Source of the DNA: Sulfuricella denitrificans skB26
GTDB taxonomy: Bacteria; Pseudomonadota; Gammaproteobacteria; Burkholderiales; Sulfuricellaceae
Assembly (NCBI RefSeq): GCF_000297055.2
Contig: NC_022357.1
Span: 682,001 to 746,000, forward strand
Reading direction: 5' to 3'
DNA: 64,000 nucleotides
Shown here: positions 54,756 through 64,000 of the stretch, piece after piece
How positions within the stretch are numbered: the stretch's first letter is position 1
Layout: every line of letters begins with the position of its first letter
Translations under genes and position numbers: made by a program
Notes under the pieces: model-generated
What the model was told of the DNA's origin: nothing
Database searches by the model: none
Seen by the model: only the letters and a program-made list of their open reading frames with translations

Positions 54756-54778
54756 GGAATGTCGGATAGTGTCGGCGG

Positions 54779-56230
54779 CTATTCAACCGTTTTAAGGTGC
54801 TGCCCTGCCTGCGGTTCACCGCTGGGGTAGGCGTGATTCATCAGGCGCAGGTAGCCTTCGGCATTCTTGCCGAGGGGGGACTGGCGCGCCAGGCTGGCGA
54901 AGGTTTCCCCTCTTTTTGCCGTGCGGGTATGGATGAGGTTGGGTTTCGCCAGTTTACGTTCGGAATCCTGCAGGGCGTGGAAACTGCCGATCGCGGACGA
55001 TATGGCTGTTCGATGTTGATTATAGGCAGCCGGAGTTTTTGCAGTGGCGAATAGGATAAAGGTCTGATCCCGGAAAAAAATCACCCCGATCTTGACCGGC
55101 TTGTTCTGACGAACTCCACTCATGGTGGCGGCGGGCAGACCGTTGATCAGGGCGGTATCCAGTTCGTTGCCGGTATCCAGCCGGATATTGCGGCGCAAGA
55201 AATCTGCCGGTGTGCCGCGTGCGGGGCCGGCCAGAAGCAATTCAATCTGCCCGTCGTTTTCCGGGCTGAGGGCGACGACCCTGTCGAGGCTGTTTTTAAC
55301 TTTCCAGTCAGGCGGAAAATTCAGCCCGAATCCCAGGCCGTCATGCAGGAACCGGTTGTCGCGGACGATGCCCTGGCTGGGGCTGTCGCCGAAAACCAGT
55401 CCGTTGATCTGGGTCAGATAGATGGCCTGGCGGCTGTCTGCTTTGGGCTGGGCCAGGCGATCTGCTTCGCCGACCACTTCCTTGAGCCGGGTATCGTTGT
55501 CGGGATGGGTGGCGAACAGGCCGTGATAGCGCCTTGGTTCGCGGCCTTCTCCGCGGGCGATTTCGGCATCGAACAGTTCCTGGTCTTTCAGGATGCCGAC
55601 TACCTTTACCATCGCCTGTGGATCGTAACCGGTGAGCGCCAGGTATTCAGCGCCGAGGCGGTCCGCTTCCAGTTCGTGATCGCGCCCGTAACCTGAAAGC
55701 AATGCGTTGCCGAGCAGGCTGAACAGGTCCTGAGCGCCGCCACGCAATTCCGGCACCAGGATGGAGCCCAGCGCCACGCCGATGCTGGCAGCCATCGAGG
55801 CGCTGTACTGTTGCACGCTGTGGCGCGCGGTAACGTGGCCGATTTCATGCCCCAGCACGGCGGCGAGCTCGGCTTCGGAGTTGAGATAGGCCATGATGCC
55901 GCGGGTAATGTAGATATAGCCGCCGGGCAGGGCGAAGGCATTGATTTCCGGGCTGTCGACCACGGTGAAGTGGTACTCCAGGTTGCCGCGGTGGCTTTTC
56001 TGCGCGAGGCGCTGGCCGACATCGTTGACGTAGCGCTGCAGGGTGGGGTTGTCGTAAACGCCATATTCCTTGCGGACTTCCTCGTCGCCCTTCTGGCCGG
56101 TGCGGACTTCCTCGCTTTCGGACATCATGACGAAATTCTGCCGTCCTGTAACCGGATTGACGGCACAGTTGGCGAGCAGTCCCAGGCAGAGCAGACCGGT
56201 GACTAATCTGAAAGCGCGTGGAAGTATCAT
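54779..56230 (-). CDS. M48-family zinc metallopeptidase lipoprotein (BepA-like)
   Basis: A 483-residue periplasmic lipoprotein (lipobox LLANC, Cys22). The M48 active site is VLGHEIGHVTARH: His128, Glu129 and His132, with the third ligand probably in the ELEADRLGAEYLALTGYDP segment. After the protease domain comes a region of unknown function (about 290-420). A C-terminal LysM-like motif follows (HTRTAKRGETFASLARQSPL...). Related proteins such as BepA control outer-membrane protein assembly and degrade misfolded LptD. It is followed by the ArnT-like gene after 23 bp. Confidence 0.9.
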   Translation of the reverse strand: MILPRAFRLVTGLLCLGLLANCAVNPVTGRQNFVMMSESEEVRTGQKGDEEVRKEYGVYDNPTLQRYVNDVGQRLAQKSHRGNLEYHFTVVDSPEINAFALPGGYIYITRGIMAYLNSEAELAAVLGHEIGHVTARHSVQQYSASMAASIGVALGSILVPELRGGAQDLFSLLGNALLSGYGRDHELEADRLGAEYLALTGYDPQAMVKVVGILKDQELFDAEIARGEGREPRRYHGLFATHPDNDTRLKEVVGEADRLAQPKADSRQAIYLTQINGLVFGDSPSQGIVRDNRFLHDGLGFGLNFPPDWKVKNSLDRVVALSPENDGQIELLLAGPARGTPADFLRRNIRLDTGNELDTALINGLPAATMSGVRQNKPVKIGVIFFRDQTFILFATAKTPAAYNQHRTAISSAIGSFHALQDSERKLAKPNLIHTRTAKRGETFASLARQSPLGKNAEGYLRLMNHAYPSGEPQAGQHLKTVE

Positions 56231-56260
56231 GGCGTTATATTAGACCATGCAGGGTAAAAC

Positions 56261-56284
56261 AAAAAAGGCAGCCTCAAGCTGCCT
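56261..56284 (-). terminator. Intrinsic terminator after rpmE
   Basis: Stem AGGCAGC / GCTGCCT (56266-56272 and 56278-56284) with loop CTCAA. On the minus strand it is followed by a run of T (AAAAAA on the plus strand), 26 bp after the rpmE stop. Confidence 0.88.
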
Positions 56285-56309
56285 TTATGTTGCTGCGTAG
56301 CGTCGAAGC

Positions 56310-56513
56310 TTACTTCATGCCGTATTTCTGGCGGAATTTCTCGACGCGGCCGGCGGTATCGATGGTCTTCTGCTTGCCGGTGTAGAACGGGTGGCACATC
56401 GAGCAGACTTCAATGCCCAGCGGCTTGCTCATGGTGGAGCGGGTCTTGAACTTCTCGCCGCAGCTGCAAGTCACTTCAAGTTCTTTATATTCTGGGTGAA
56501 TTTCCGGTTTCAT
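56310..56513 (-). CDS. rpmE: 50S ribosomal protein L31
   Basis: A 67-residue ribosomal protein of the zinc-binding (C+) type: cysteines in [10 protein letters not shown] and [16 protein letters not shown] form the Cys4 site. As the C+ form it is normally replaced by a cysteine-free paralogue under zinc shortage; no such paralogue is in this window. It lies downstream of rho, the usual betaproteobacterial order, and ends at a terminator. Confidence 0.97.
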   Translation of the reverse strand: MKPEIHPEYKELEVTCSCGEKFKTRSTMSKPLGIEVCSMCHPFYTGKQKTIDTAGRVEKFRQKYGMK

Positions 56514-56609
56514 GGCTTAAATCCTTGGAATCTGGCGGCTTTTTTTAGGGCCGAATTCTTGAAAAAGAGGGATTATCCTCTAAAAAATGGGCTTTATCAA
56601 GTCCGGCTA

Positions 56610-57866
56610 TTACCGGCGCATCGAATCGAAAAAGTCCGCGTTGTTCTTGGTTGCCTTGATCTTGTCGATCAGAAATTCCGTTGCCTCCAGATCATCCATC
56701 GGGTAGAGCAGTTTACGCAGCACCCAGATTTTTTGCAGGATGTCGGGTTTGATCAGCAACTCTTCCTTACGCGTGCCGGAGCGGTTGACGTTGATCGCTG
56801 GATACAGGCGTTTTTCCGCCATCTTGCGATCCATGTGGATCTCCATGTTGCCGGTACCCTTGAATTCCTCGTAGATCACGTCGTCCATGCGCGAACCGGT
56901 ATCCACCAGCGCCGTGGCGATGATGGTCAGCGAGCCGCCTTCTTCGATGTTGCGCGCCGCGCCGAAGAAACGCTTGGGGCGCTGCAGTGCATTGGCATCC
57001 ACGCCGCCGGTAAGCACCTTGCCGGAAGACGGCACCACGGTGTTGTAGGCACGCGCCAAACGAGTGATCGAGTCGAGCAGAATGACTACGTCCTTTTTGT
57101 GTTCCACCAGGCGCTTGGCTTTTTCCATCACCATTTCGGCGACCTGAACATGGCGTGTAGCGGGTTCGTCGAAGGTGGAGGAAACCACTTCGCCGCGCAC
57201 CGAGCGTTGCATTTCCGTCACTTCTTCCGGGCGCTCATCGATCAGCAGTACGATCAGATAGCATTCCGGGTGGTTGGCCGCGATGGAGTGGGCGATATGT
57301 TGCAGCATCACGGTCTTGCCTGATTTAGGTGAGGCCACCAGCAGGCCGCGCTGGCCCTTGCCGATTGGTGCGACCATGTCGATGACTCGACCGGTAATAT
57401 TCTCTTCCGCCTTGATATCGCGTTCCAGAATCATTGGCTGATTCGGGAACAGCGGTGTCAGGTTCTCGAACAGGATCTTGTGCTTGGAGTTCTCGGGCGG
57501 TTCGCCGTTGACCTGATCCACCTTGACCAGTGCGAAATAGCGCTCGCCCTCTTTAGGGGTGCGGATCTCGCCCTCTATCGAATCGCCGGTGTGCAGGTTG
57601 AAGCGGCGAATCTGCGAGGGGCTGACATAAATGTCGTCCGGCCCGGCCAGATAGGAAGTGTCAGGAGAACGGAGAAAGCCGAAACCGTCCGGCAGGACTT
57701 CCAGCGTGCCTTCGCCGTAAATGCTTTCGCCTTTCTTGGCCTGATTCTTCAATAAGGCAAAAATCAAATCCTGCTTGCGCAGGCGGCTTGCACCCTCGAT
57801 TTCGTTGGTGATGGCCATTTCCACCAGTTCGGTGACGGGGAGGTGTTTTAAATCAGATAAGCGCAT
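56610..57866 (-). CDS. rho: Transcription termination factor Rho
   Basis: A 418-residue hexameric RNA helicase that ends transcription. The N-terminal RNA-binding part opens [20 protein letters not shown] and includes [20 protein letters not shown]. The ATPase domain has P-loop [16 protein letters not shown], Walker [16 protein letters not shown] and the Q-loop [18 protein letters not shown]. The length is normal, without insert domains. It sits between trxA and rpmE. Confidence 0.98.
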   Translation of the reverse strand: MRLSDLKHLPVTELVEMAITNEIEGASRLRKQDLIFALLKNQAKKGESIYGEGTLEVLPDGFGFLRSPDTSYLAGPDDIYVSPSQIRRFNLHTGDSIEGEIRTPKEGERYFALVKVDQVNGEPPENSKHKILFENLTPLFPNQPMILERDIKAEENITGRVIDMVAPIGKGQRGLLVASPKSGKTVMLQHIAHSIAANHPECYLIVLLIDERPEEVTEMQRSVRGEVVSSTFDEPATRHVQVAEMVMEKAKRLVEHKKDVVILLDSITRLARAYNTVVPSSGKVLTGGVDANALQRPKRFFGAARNIEEGGSLTIIATALVDTGSRMDDVIYEEFKGTGNMEIHMDRKMAEKRLYPAINVNRSGTRKEELLIKPDILQKIWVLRKLLYPMDDLEATEFLIDKIKATKNNADFFDSMRR

Positions 57867-57958
57867 GGCGGTAGGGTAGGATGAATCTGTAGAAAAGGTG
57901 GATCAAAGGTAGAGCAAGGTGGATCTGGAATTTCTTAGGGTGCGGCGGGAAGAAGCTT

Positions 57959-57991
57959 GCGCCTGAGCCCGAGGAACGGGCAGTCAGGCGC
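57959..57991. terminator. Strong hairpin after trxA
   Basis: Stem GCGCCTGAGCCCG with CGGGCAGTCAGGCGC (two unpaired bases), 14 bp past the trxA stop. There is no T-run, so it could be a Rho-linked or stabilising structure. Confidence 0.45.
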
Positions 57992-58004
57992 TAGGTTAAC
58001 GGCT

Positions 58005-58331
58005 TTAAATATTGCTGTCAATGAATGCGGTCAGTTGAGACTTGGACAGGGCGCCGACTTTGGTGGCTTCGATGTTGCCATTCTTGAAAATCATCAGGGT
58101 AGGAATGCCGCGAATACCGAATTTTGGTGGCGTAGCCTGGTTTTCGTCGATATTGAGTTTGGCGACTTTGATGCGTCCGGCGTATTCCTGTGCGATCTCG
58201 TCAAGAATCGGAGCGATCATCTTGCACGGGCCGCACCAGTCTGCCCAGTAATCAACCAGTACAGGTAACGGGGATTGCAGAACTTCTGGTTCGAAGGTGT
58301 CGTCGGTGACGTAATGGATATGTTCGCTCAT
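58005..58331 (-). CDS. trxA: Thioredoxin 1
   Basis: A 108-residue cytoplasmic thiol reductant with active site [18 protein letters not shown] and the cis-Pro region [14 protein letters not shown]. The ATG at 58331 ([14 protein letters not shown]) is preferred to 58364, which would give an unusual N-terminus. The trxA-rho arrangement is conserved widely in Proteobacteria. Confidence 0.97.
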   Translation of the reverse strand: MSEHIHYVTDDTFEPEVLQSPLPVLVDYWADWCGPCKMIAPILDEIAQEYAGRIKVAKLNIDENQATPPKFGIRGIPTLMIFKNGNIEATKVGALSKSQLTAFIDSNI

Positions 58332-58601
58332 GAGGTGCTGGCTCCAATTCAAATAGAGAATCAACGGAAAAGATGGTGAAAACGCTGACAGTTAGACGAT
58401 GGTGTTTGCTTTTGTATTGTGACAGACGTGTTGCCGGTTTATGGGCTGGGTATGAAATGGTTTTTTGAACTTTATCCTAACCAAAAAAATCCGGCAAGGG
58501 GAATTGTTGGGCGAATGCGTTGATTATGCCACCCGGTTTCGGGATAAAATCAGGTTGTTCCCCACTGTTCCCGGTATTCCCGGACACTATCAACTCATTA
58601 T

Positions 58602-61382
58602 ATGCGGAAATTTCCGGCTGACACTGTTTCTGCCCTGAATCTGGTGCGCATCGCTGCACGGGATATCGTCGCGCTGGAACAGGAGCAACTGCCCAGGCTG
58701 ACCGGCCTGGTGATTTTGCTGCCGAATTTTCATGCTGTCGATTTGATGGGCGAGGCGCTGTGCGAGTCGGCGGGAGCGTCTTCCCTGCTTCTGCCGCGCA
58801 TGATCACCCTGACCGAATGGGCGGAGGGCGCGGTGCTCGGACGTGAAATTCTCCCCGACAGCTGCCGTGCTGCCCTGCTTTACCAAGCCCTGCGCGAGAG
58901 GAAGTGGTTTGCTGACGCCGACTTGTGGCATGTCAGCCGGGAACTGCTCAGCCTGTTCGACGATATGGCCCGGCAGGGAACCGGCCTGCCGGCCTCCTAT
59001 CCCGAATTCGTCGCGTTGCTGGAGCAGGCCTACCGCACCCGCGCCGGCGAACCGCTGCAGTTCGAGGCGCGTCTGGTGCACGAGCTGTGGTATGCCATGA
59101 ACCTCAGCGGCGATGGCCGTGTCGATAGCGTCACCGCCTACCATCTGCGACTGGCCGGCTTGGCTGATAATGCTTCCTCACCCTTGTATGCCGTCGGCTT
59201 GTCCGGCCTGACTCCGATGGAGCAGGACTTTTTCCGCCGTTATGGGGAAAGGCAGCGGGTACACCTGTACGGTTGCGGCGGAGAAGATCCAGCCGATGAT
59301 TTGAGCCAGTTGGTGCAAGCCGCCCTTGCTCCTATGGAGGTGCTGAACAAGTCCAATGCTCCCTCCCCCGCAAGGGAAGAGGGGGCAAACGCGAAGGGCG
59401 CTTGTTACGACTTGCGCGAGCGCGCCACCGAATTCCGCCAGCGTTGCCCGGCAAGCCCGCTGTCCGGTCGCCTTGAATTGCTCGAGGCTCATAGTCTTGA
59501 GCAGGAAGCGCAGGCAGTGGATAGCCAGATTCGTGAGTGGCTCCTGGCAGGCAAAAGCGCCATCGCGGTGATCGCCCAGGACCGGCTGGTGGCACGTCGA
59601 GCTCGCGCCCTGCTGGAGCGCGGCCAGATCCTGGTCGCGGACGAAACCGGCTGGACGCTTTCCACCGTGGCCGCCAGCGCCGTGGTGATGCGCTGGCTCG
59701 ACGCCATGGCCAGCCGCTTCCACCATCTCGATTTGCTCGACTTGCTCAAATCCCCGCTGATTTTCGCCGACTGGGAGGGCGGGGCGCGCAAGCATGCGGT
59801 CTACGGACTGGAACAACTGGTGCGGCGCCATAGCGTGATTTCCGGCTTGCACCATTATCGCGGCCTGGCTCAGCGTGAAGGCGCGGAAGACGTGCTCACA
59901 CTGCTGGCCCGGCTGGACCAGGCACAGGCCCGTTTCGGCGCGCGCAAGCGCGGGCTGGCGGCATGGCTGGCCAGCCTGCTGGAAAGCCTGGAGGTGCTGG
60001 GTTTGCGCCAGGGTCTGGCGCAGGACTTGGCAGGTGAGCAGTTGCTGCGCCTGCTCGAGCGTCTGCAAAAAGAATTGGGCCAGGACCAGGGGCTATTTAC
60101 ACTGAGCGAATGGCGGCGCTGGCTCGACAGCCAGCTCGAAGCCGCCACCTTCCGCGATACCGGCATCACCAGCCCGGTGGTGTTCACCCACCTTGGCGCC
60201 GCGCGCCTGCGCCGCTTCGACGGCGTGATCGTGGCCGGCGGCGATGCCGCCCATTTTCCGGGAAGAGGCAAGGAAAGTGCCTTCTTCAACCAATCGGTGC
60301 GGGCGCAACTCGGGCTGCCGACTTTCGAACAGGATCTGCGCCAGATGGAGCAGGACTTCACCTCGCTGCTGGCGGACTGCGGCACCCTGCTCATTACCTG
60401 GCAGGGGCGGAAGAACGCCGAGCCCAATCTGGCAAGCCCGTGGGTAGATCGGCTGGAGGTCTTCCACCAACTGGCCTATGGAGAGGATCTGCCGCGCAGG
60501 GCGGCTGAGATTCTTGGGGAGGCCGCTGATATTCTTCCTCCGTTGCCCGCCACGGCCCGCCCGACATTGCCGCCCGAGCTGGTTCCTGTTGCCCTCTCGG
60601 CCAGCGGTTACAACAGCCTGATGGCCTGCCCCTACCAGTTTTATGCCCGCCACGCCCTGCACCTGAACGAACTGGACGAAGTGCAGCAGGCGCTGGAAAA
60701 GAAGGATTACGGCGAGCACGTCCACGCCATCCTGCACCATTTCCACCAGCACTATCCCGCCATCAGCGGCTGCGACCGGGCCGAGATGGAACTGGCCCTG
60801 CGTGACATCAGTCGGGAAGAATTCCGCCAGGCGCTGGAGTCGGACTACCTCGCCCGCGCCTGGGCGTTGCGCTGGGATATGCGCATTCCTGCCTATCTCG
60901 AATGGCAGGCAGGGCGCGAGCAGGAAGGCTGGCGCTGGCACGACGGTGAGCTGTGGCGCACGCGAGAACTGGAACTGGAAGGGGGGCGCAGCCTGACCCT
61001 GAAGGGCCGGATCGACCGCGTCGATACCCGGACTGACGATGGTGAAGCCGCCTACGCCGTGCTGGATTACAAGACTCAGAGCCGCCCCGGCCTGCAAAAG
61101 AAACTGGAAACGCCGGGTGAGGACGTGCAGCTCCCGGTGTATGCGCTGCTCCTGGAAGAGTCGGTGGTCGAAGCGGCATTCGTGCCGGTGGACGATGAGG
61201 GTGTTAAAACAGTGGAGCAGGAAGATATTTATGCGTTGAGCAAAGCCACCGGGCAGCGCTTGAGCGAGCTGTTTAATGCTCTGTATCAAGGTGCGTCGCT
61301 GCCCGCCCAAGGTAGCGAACAGGCGTGTGCTTACTGCGAAATGAGCGGCCTGTGCCGCAAGGATTATCATGACGGGCAATGA
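58602..61382 (+). CDS. AddB-like PD-(D/E)XK nuclease/helicase-like repair protein
   Basis: A 926-residue protein matching the AddB-type partner of double-strand-break resection complexes in Betaproteobacteria. The N-terminal part is an inactivated helicase-like fold. The C-terminal RecB-family nuclease has LKGRIDRVDTRTDDGEAAYA followed by VLDYKTQ (the GxxDRxD...D-x-K motif). Four cysteines around it (MACPYQFYARH upstream, ACAYCEMSGLC downstream) look like the AddB iron-sulphur cluster. A repeat-derived peptide (LNKSNAPSPAREEG) is inserted near residues 248-261. It overlaps the AddA-like gene by 14 bases. Confidence 0.9.
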   Translation: MRKFPADTVSALNLVRIAARDIVALEQEQLPRLTGLVILLPNFHAVDLMGEALCESAGASSLLLPRMITLTEWAEGAVLGREILPDSCRAALLYQALRERKWFADADLWHVSRELLSLFDDMARQGTGLPASYPEFVALLEQAYRTRAGEPLQFEARLVHELWYAMNLSGDGRVDSVTAYHLRLAGLADNASSPLYAVGLSGLTPMEQDFFRRYGERQRVHLYGCGGEDPADDLSQLVQAALAPMEVLNKSNAPSPAREEGANAKGACYDLRERATEFRQRCPASPLSGRLELLEAHSLEQEAQAVDSQIREWLLAGKSAIAVIAQDRLVARRARALLERGQILVADETGWTLSTVAASAVVMRWLDAMASRFHHLDLLDLLKSPLIFADWEGGARKHAVYGLEQLVRRHSVISGLHHYRGLAQREGAEDVLTLLARLDQAQARFGARKRGLAAWLASLLESLEVLGLRQGLAQDLAGEQLLRLLERLQKELGQDQGLFTLSEWRRWLDSQLEAATFRDTGITSPVVFTHLGAARLRRFDGVIVAGGDAAHFPGRGKESAFFNQSVRAQLGLPTFEQDLRQMEQDFTSLLADCGTLLITWQGRKNAEPNLASPWVDRLEVFHQLAYGEDLPRRAAEILGEAADILPPLPATARPTLPPELVPVALSASGYNSLMACPYQFYARHALHLNELDEVQQALEKKDYGEHVHAILHHFHQHYPAISGCDRAEMELALRDISREEFRQALESDYLARAWALRWDMRIPAYLEWQAGREQEGWRWHDGELWRTRELELEGGRSLTLKGRIDRVDTRTDDGEAAYAVLDYKTQSRPGLQKKLETPGEDVQLPVYALLLEESVVEAAFVPVDDEGVKTVEQEDIYALSKATGQRLSELFNALYQGASLPAQGSEQACAYCEMSGLCRKDYHDGQ
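59341..59386 (+). repeat. Repeat element inside the AddB-like gene
   Basis: GCTGAACAAGTCCAATGCTC followed by CCTCCCCCGCAAGGGAAGAGGG. The first 20 bases match the end of the intergenic repeat at 38931-39051 (reverse orientation). It is in frame and adds LNKSNAPSPAREEG, the peptide such repeats encode when read through. Confidence 0.85.
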
Positions 61383-64000
61383 GATCAACCATGCTGCGCT
61401 GAATCCTGCTGGTTCAGCAGTGGTTGAAGCCTGCGCCGGCAGCGGCAAGACCTGGCTGCTGGTGTCGCGCATCGTGCGCCTGCTGTTGGCCGGGGCAGCG
61501 CCGTCCGAAATTCTGGCGATAACCTTCACCCGCAAGGCAGCGCAGGAAATGGCGGCGCGCCTGCGCGACTGGCTGCGCCTGCTGGCGCTGGCACCGGACG
61601 AGGAAGTGCGAGCTTTCCTGCTCGAGCGCGCTGTGCCGGAACATGAAATCGAGTCCCTGCTGCCCCGCGCCCGTAATTTGTTTGAAATCTTCCTCACTGC
61701 CCAACCGGGTATCACCATTAACACTTTTCATGGCTGGTTTCTGCAACTGCTTCAGCGCGCACCGCTCAACAGCGGCGCGGGCGGCGACTGGGGGCTGTTA
61801 GACCAGACTTCTACGCTGCTGGAAGAAGCCTGGCAGTTGTTCGCCGAGGAACTGCAATCCGAACCTGATTCTGAAGCTGCCCAGGCGCTGGATTTTCTGT
61901 TCACCGAGCATGGCCTGCATAACACCCGCAGCCTGCTCCTCGACTTTGTCGCCAAACGCGCCGAGTGGTGGGCTTATACCCAGGGAGAGGAAGATGGCGC
62001 GGTCTTTGCGGCTGAAGCATTGCGCCATGATCTGGAGGTGGAACCGGACCGTGATGTGCTGGCCGAGTTGTTTGCCGATAGCCGTTTGGCTGCCGATGCC
62101 GAGGAGTTCGCCGGCATGCTGGAGCGCGGCACTGCCACCGATCTCAAAAATGTCACAAAGCTGCGCGTTGCTTTGGCGGGAGGTGATTTCGAGTCATTCT
62201 GTTTGGTGTTCCTTACTGGCGAAGGCGAGCCCCGAAAACGGGAATACACCAAGGCTCTGGCAGGGCGGCTGGGCGAGGCTGGTGCAGCGCGCTTCCTGGA
62301 TCTGCACCGGACGATTTCTGCGCGCTTGCTGGGAGCGAAAGACCAACTCGCCGCGCAAGCCGCTTACCGCTTCAACCGCGCTGCCTTGCGCTGCGGCGCT
62401 GGGCTGCTCGCCGCCTACCAACGCCTCAAGGAGGAACGGCGGGCGGTGGATTTTACCGACGTGGAATGGCGTGTCCATGAACTGCTCAACCGTTCCGATC
62501 ATGCCGAATACATGCAGTACAAGCTCGACTGCCGCTACCGCCATATCCTGCTCGATGAATTCCAGGACACCAACCCGCTGCAATGGCAAATCATGCGTTC
62601 CTGGCTCGATGCATCGACGGGGGCGGGCAGCGCGCCGACAGTGTTTCTGGTGGGCGACCCGAAGCAGGCAATCTACCGTTTTCGTCGCGCCGATGCGCGG
62701 TTGTTCGGCATCGCCGCCGATTTTCTGGAACAAGGCTACGGCGCGGCGCGACTGCAGCAGAACGTCTCCCGTCGCAGCGCGCCGCCGGTGTTGGAGGCGG
62801 TGAACCGATTGTTCGGGCAGGAGGCTGAATTCAGTGGGTTCGAACTGCATGAAGCGCATCACACTGAAATCCCGGGTCGGGTGGAAGTGCTGCCCCTGGC
62901 CCAAGGCGATCAAGTAGAACACGCCGAAGCCCAACCGTCAGTCCTGACCTTGCGCGACCCCCTGATCGAAGCGCTGGAAGAAGAGGAAGACCAGCGCGTC
63001 GAGCGGGAGGCCCAACAACTTGCGGAAAAAATCGGCAGCATGGTCGGGTCATGGCAGATCGTTACAGAAAATGGCGAAGGCAGAACGGCGGAGTTCCGCG
63101 ACATCCTGTTGCTGAAACGCAGCCGCACCCGGCTGGAAATTTACGAGCGCGCCCTGCGCACGGCGGGTATCCCTTACGTCAGCTCGCGTCAGGGCGGTTT
63201 GCTCGAAACGCTGGAATGCAGTGATCTGACGGCCTTGCTGACTTTTCTCATTACGCCCTTTGCCGACCTGTGCCTCGCTCAGGCGCTGCGCTCGCCCCTG
63301 TTTGGCTGTAGTGACGACGACCTGATGCGATTGGCAAAATTGCCTGACGGTTCCTGGTGGGCGCGCCTGCAGGCATTGGCCGTGCGCGGTGAGGCAGGCC
63401 CGACCCTACAGCGGGCAGCGGACCTGCTGCAGAGCTGGCTCGCACTCACCGATACCCTGCCGGTACACGACCTGCTCGACCGCATCTATTTCGAGGGCGA
63501 CTTGCTGCCGCGCTACGCCGCCGTGCCGGAAGCGATGCGCGGCGCGGTACAGGCCAACCTGCACGCCTTCATGGAACTGGCGCTGACCGTGGACAGCGGC
63601 CGCTATCCCAGCCTGCCCAAATTCATCAACGAACTGCAGCAGCTGCGCCGTGCGGCGGCGCAAGAGGCCCCGGACGAAGGCATCGTCGGCGATGCCGGCA
63701 ACGCCGTGCGCATTCTCACCATCCACGGTTCCAAAGGGCTGGAATCCCCCATCGTCTGGCTGCTCGACGCCCATGCTTCGCCCCGCAATGAGCGTGGCTA
63801 CCGGGCAGTGATCGACTGGCCGCCGGAAAACCCCCGCCCGCAGTATTTCTTCCTCTACGCTGGCAAACGCGAGCGCGCCGCACAGTGGCAGCCCGTGTTC
63901 GATGCGGAAACCCAGTTGGAGCGGCGCGAAGACCTGAACCTGCTGTATGTCGCGATGACCCGTGCCCGTCAGGCGTTGATCGTCAGCGGCAGCGAAAGCA
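61369..64000 (+). CDS. AddA-like UvrD-family helicase/nuclease (cut by window edge)
   Basis: An open frame from ATG 61369 to the end of the window (877 residues seen, no stop). It is a superfamily-1 helicase of the UvrD/RecB type. Motif I is VVEACAGSGKTWLLVSRIVR, motif Ia ILAITFTRKAAQEMAARLRD, motif II HILLDEFQDTNPLQWQIM, motif III VGDPKQAIYRFRRAD and later ILTIHGSKGLESPIVWLLD and LLYVAMTRARQALIVSGS. The C-terminal nuclease would lie beyond the window. It starts inside the AddB stop region (14-bp overlap), so the two subunits are made together, as in AddAB complexes that resect double-strand breaks and load RecA. Confidence 0.93.
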   Translation, partial: MTGNEINHAALNPAGSAVVEACAGSGKTWLLVSRIVRLLLAGAAPSEILAITFTRKAAQEMAARLRDWLRLLALAPDEEVRAFLLERAVPEHEIESLLPRARNLFEIFLTAQPGITINTFHGWFLQLLQRAPLNSGAGGDWGLLDQTSTLLEEAWQLFAEELQSEPDSEAAQALDFLFTEHGLHNTRSLLLDFVAKRAEWWAYTQGEEDGAVFAAEALRHDLEVEPDRDVLAELFADSRLAADAEEFAGMLERGTATDLKNVTKLRVALAGGDFESFCLVFLTGEGEPRKREYTKALAGRLGEAGAARFLDLHRTISARLLGAKDQLAAQAAYRFNRAALRCGAGLLAAYQRLKEERRAVDFTDVEWRVHELLNRSDHAEYMQYKLDCRYRHILLDEFQDTNPLQWQIMRSWLDASTGAGSAPTVFLVGDPKQAIYRFRRADARLFGIAADFLEQGYGAARLQQNVSRRSAPPVLEAVNRLFGQEAEFSGFELHEAHHTEIPGRVEVLPLAQGDQVEHAEAQPSVLTLRDPLIEALEEEEDQRVEREAQQLAEKIGSMVGSWQIVTENGEGRTAEFRDILLLKRSRTRLEIYERALRTAGIPYVSSRQGGLLETLECSDLTALLTFLITPFADLCLAQALRSPLFGCSDDDLMRLAKLPDGSWWARLQALAVRGEAGPTLQRAADLLQSWLALTDTLPVHDLLDRIYFEGDLLPRYAAVPEAMRGAVQANLHAFMELALTVDSGRYPSLPKFINELQQLRRAAAQEAPDEGIVGDAGNAVRILTIHGSKGLESPIVWLLDAHASPRNERGYRAVIDWPPENPRPQYFFLYAGKRERAAQWQPVFDAETQLERREDLNLLYVAMTRARQALIVSGSES

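Noticed and set aside
60093-61724. 543-codon minus frame opposite the AddB/AddA genes
   Set aside because: It crosses two well-supported plus-strand genes and has no motif; GC-rich genes often leave such antisense frames open.

Overview
The window looks like chromosome of a betaproteobacterium, most likely of the Nitrosomonadales (Gallionella/Sulfuricella-like). The reasons are the paired cyanophycin synthetases of betaproteobacterial type, the trxA-rho-rpmE order, the PA2778/PA2779 pair, and GC-rich coding sequence with long antisense shadow frames. The genus is a guess. There are no rRNA or tRNA genes, CRISPR arrays, prophages or intact insertion sequences that I can see.

Region 1 (1-7330) is a cyanophycin locus: two tandem cyanophycin synthetases (cphA', then cphA, cut by the window edge), a secreted adhesin-E-like protein, and a zinc-ribbon ABC exporter overlapping a DUF1854 gene. 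Region 2 (7400-14850) is mostly housekeeping: a PAS/GGDEF/EAL regulator, RluE, isocitrate dehydrogenase, a PBP7-like endopeptidase and MobA. Region 3 (14955-22110) is a complete N-type (probably Na+-translocating) F-ATPase operon in the canonical order atpDCQRBEFAG. It is preceded by a 64-codon ORF and by a truncated duplicate of a DUF1840 gene whose full copy lies at 33.9 kb.

Region 4 (22380-36850) is a carbon and energy reserve block: PPK2 polyphosphate kinase, a Na+/H+ antiporter, phosphoketolase, acetate kinase, glycogen phosphorylase, transaldolase and glucose-6-phosphate dehydrogenase. Together they could turn glycogen into acetyl phosphate and ATP plus NADPH, while PPK2 links polyphosphate to nucleotides. 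Region 5 (36900-51350) holds small envelope and stress proteins (BON, OmpA, glycine-zipper, DUF883, DUF3185, lmo0937-type and DUF3096 proteins), a second antiporter, an AI-2E family permease, a hybrid histidine kinase with a response regulator, and a Crp/Fnr-type regulator.

The most interesting signal is a 20-bp inverted-repeat motif, TCYGTGCG-N4-CGCACATA. It occurs eight times in the same register (31129, 33120, 38865, 39521, 45479, 48436, 49864, 51328). Every copy is intergenic and lies 53-202 bp upstream of a minus-strand gene, nearly always an envelope/stress gene, the hybrid kinase or glycogen phosphorylase. I read it as the operator of a local stress/storage regulon, perhaps controlled by the Crp/Fnr protein at 45540-46283; a broken paralogue of that protein lies beside one operator.

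Region 6 (51700-64000) holds the PA2779/PA2778 pair, an ArnT-like glycosyltransferase, an M48 lipoprotein peptidase, rpmE, rho, trxA, and an AddB/AddA-like recombination nuclease-helicase pair. AddB carries an in-frame copy of a repeat that is also found between genes at 38.9 kb. The AddA-like gene runs off the end of the window.
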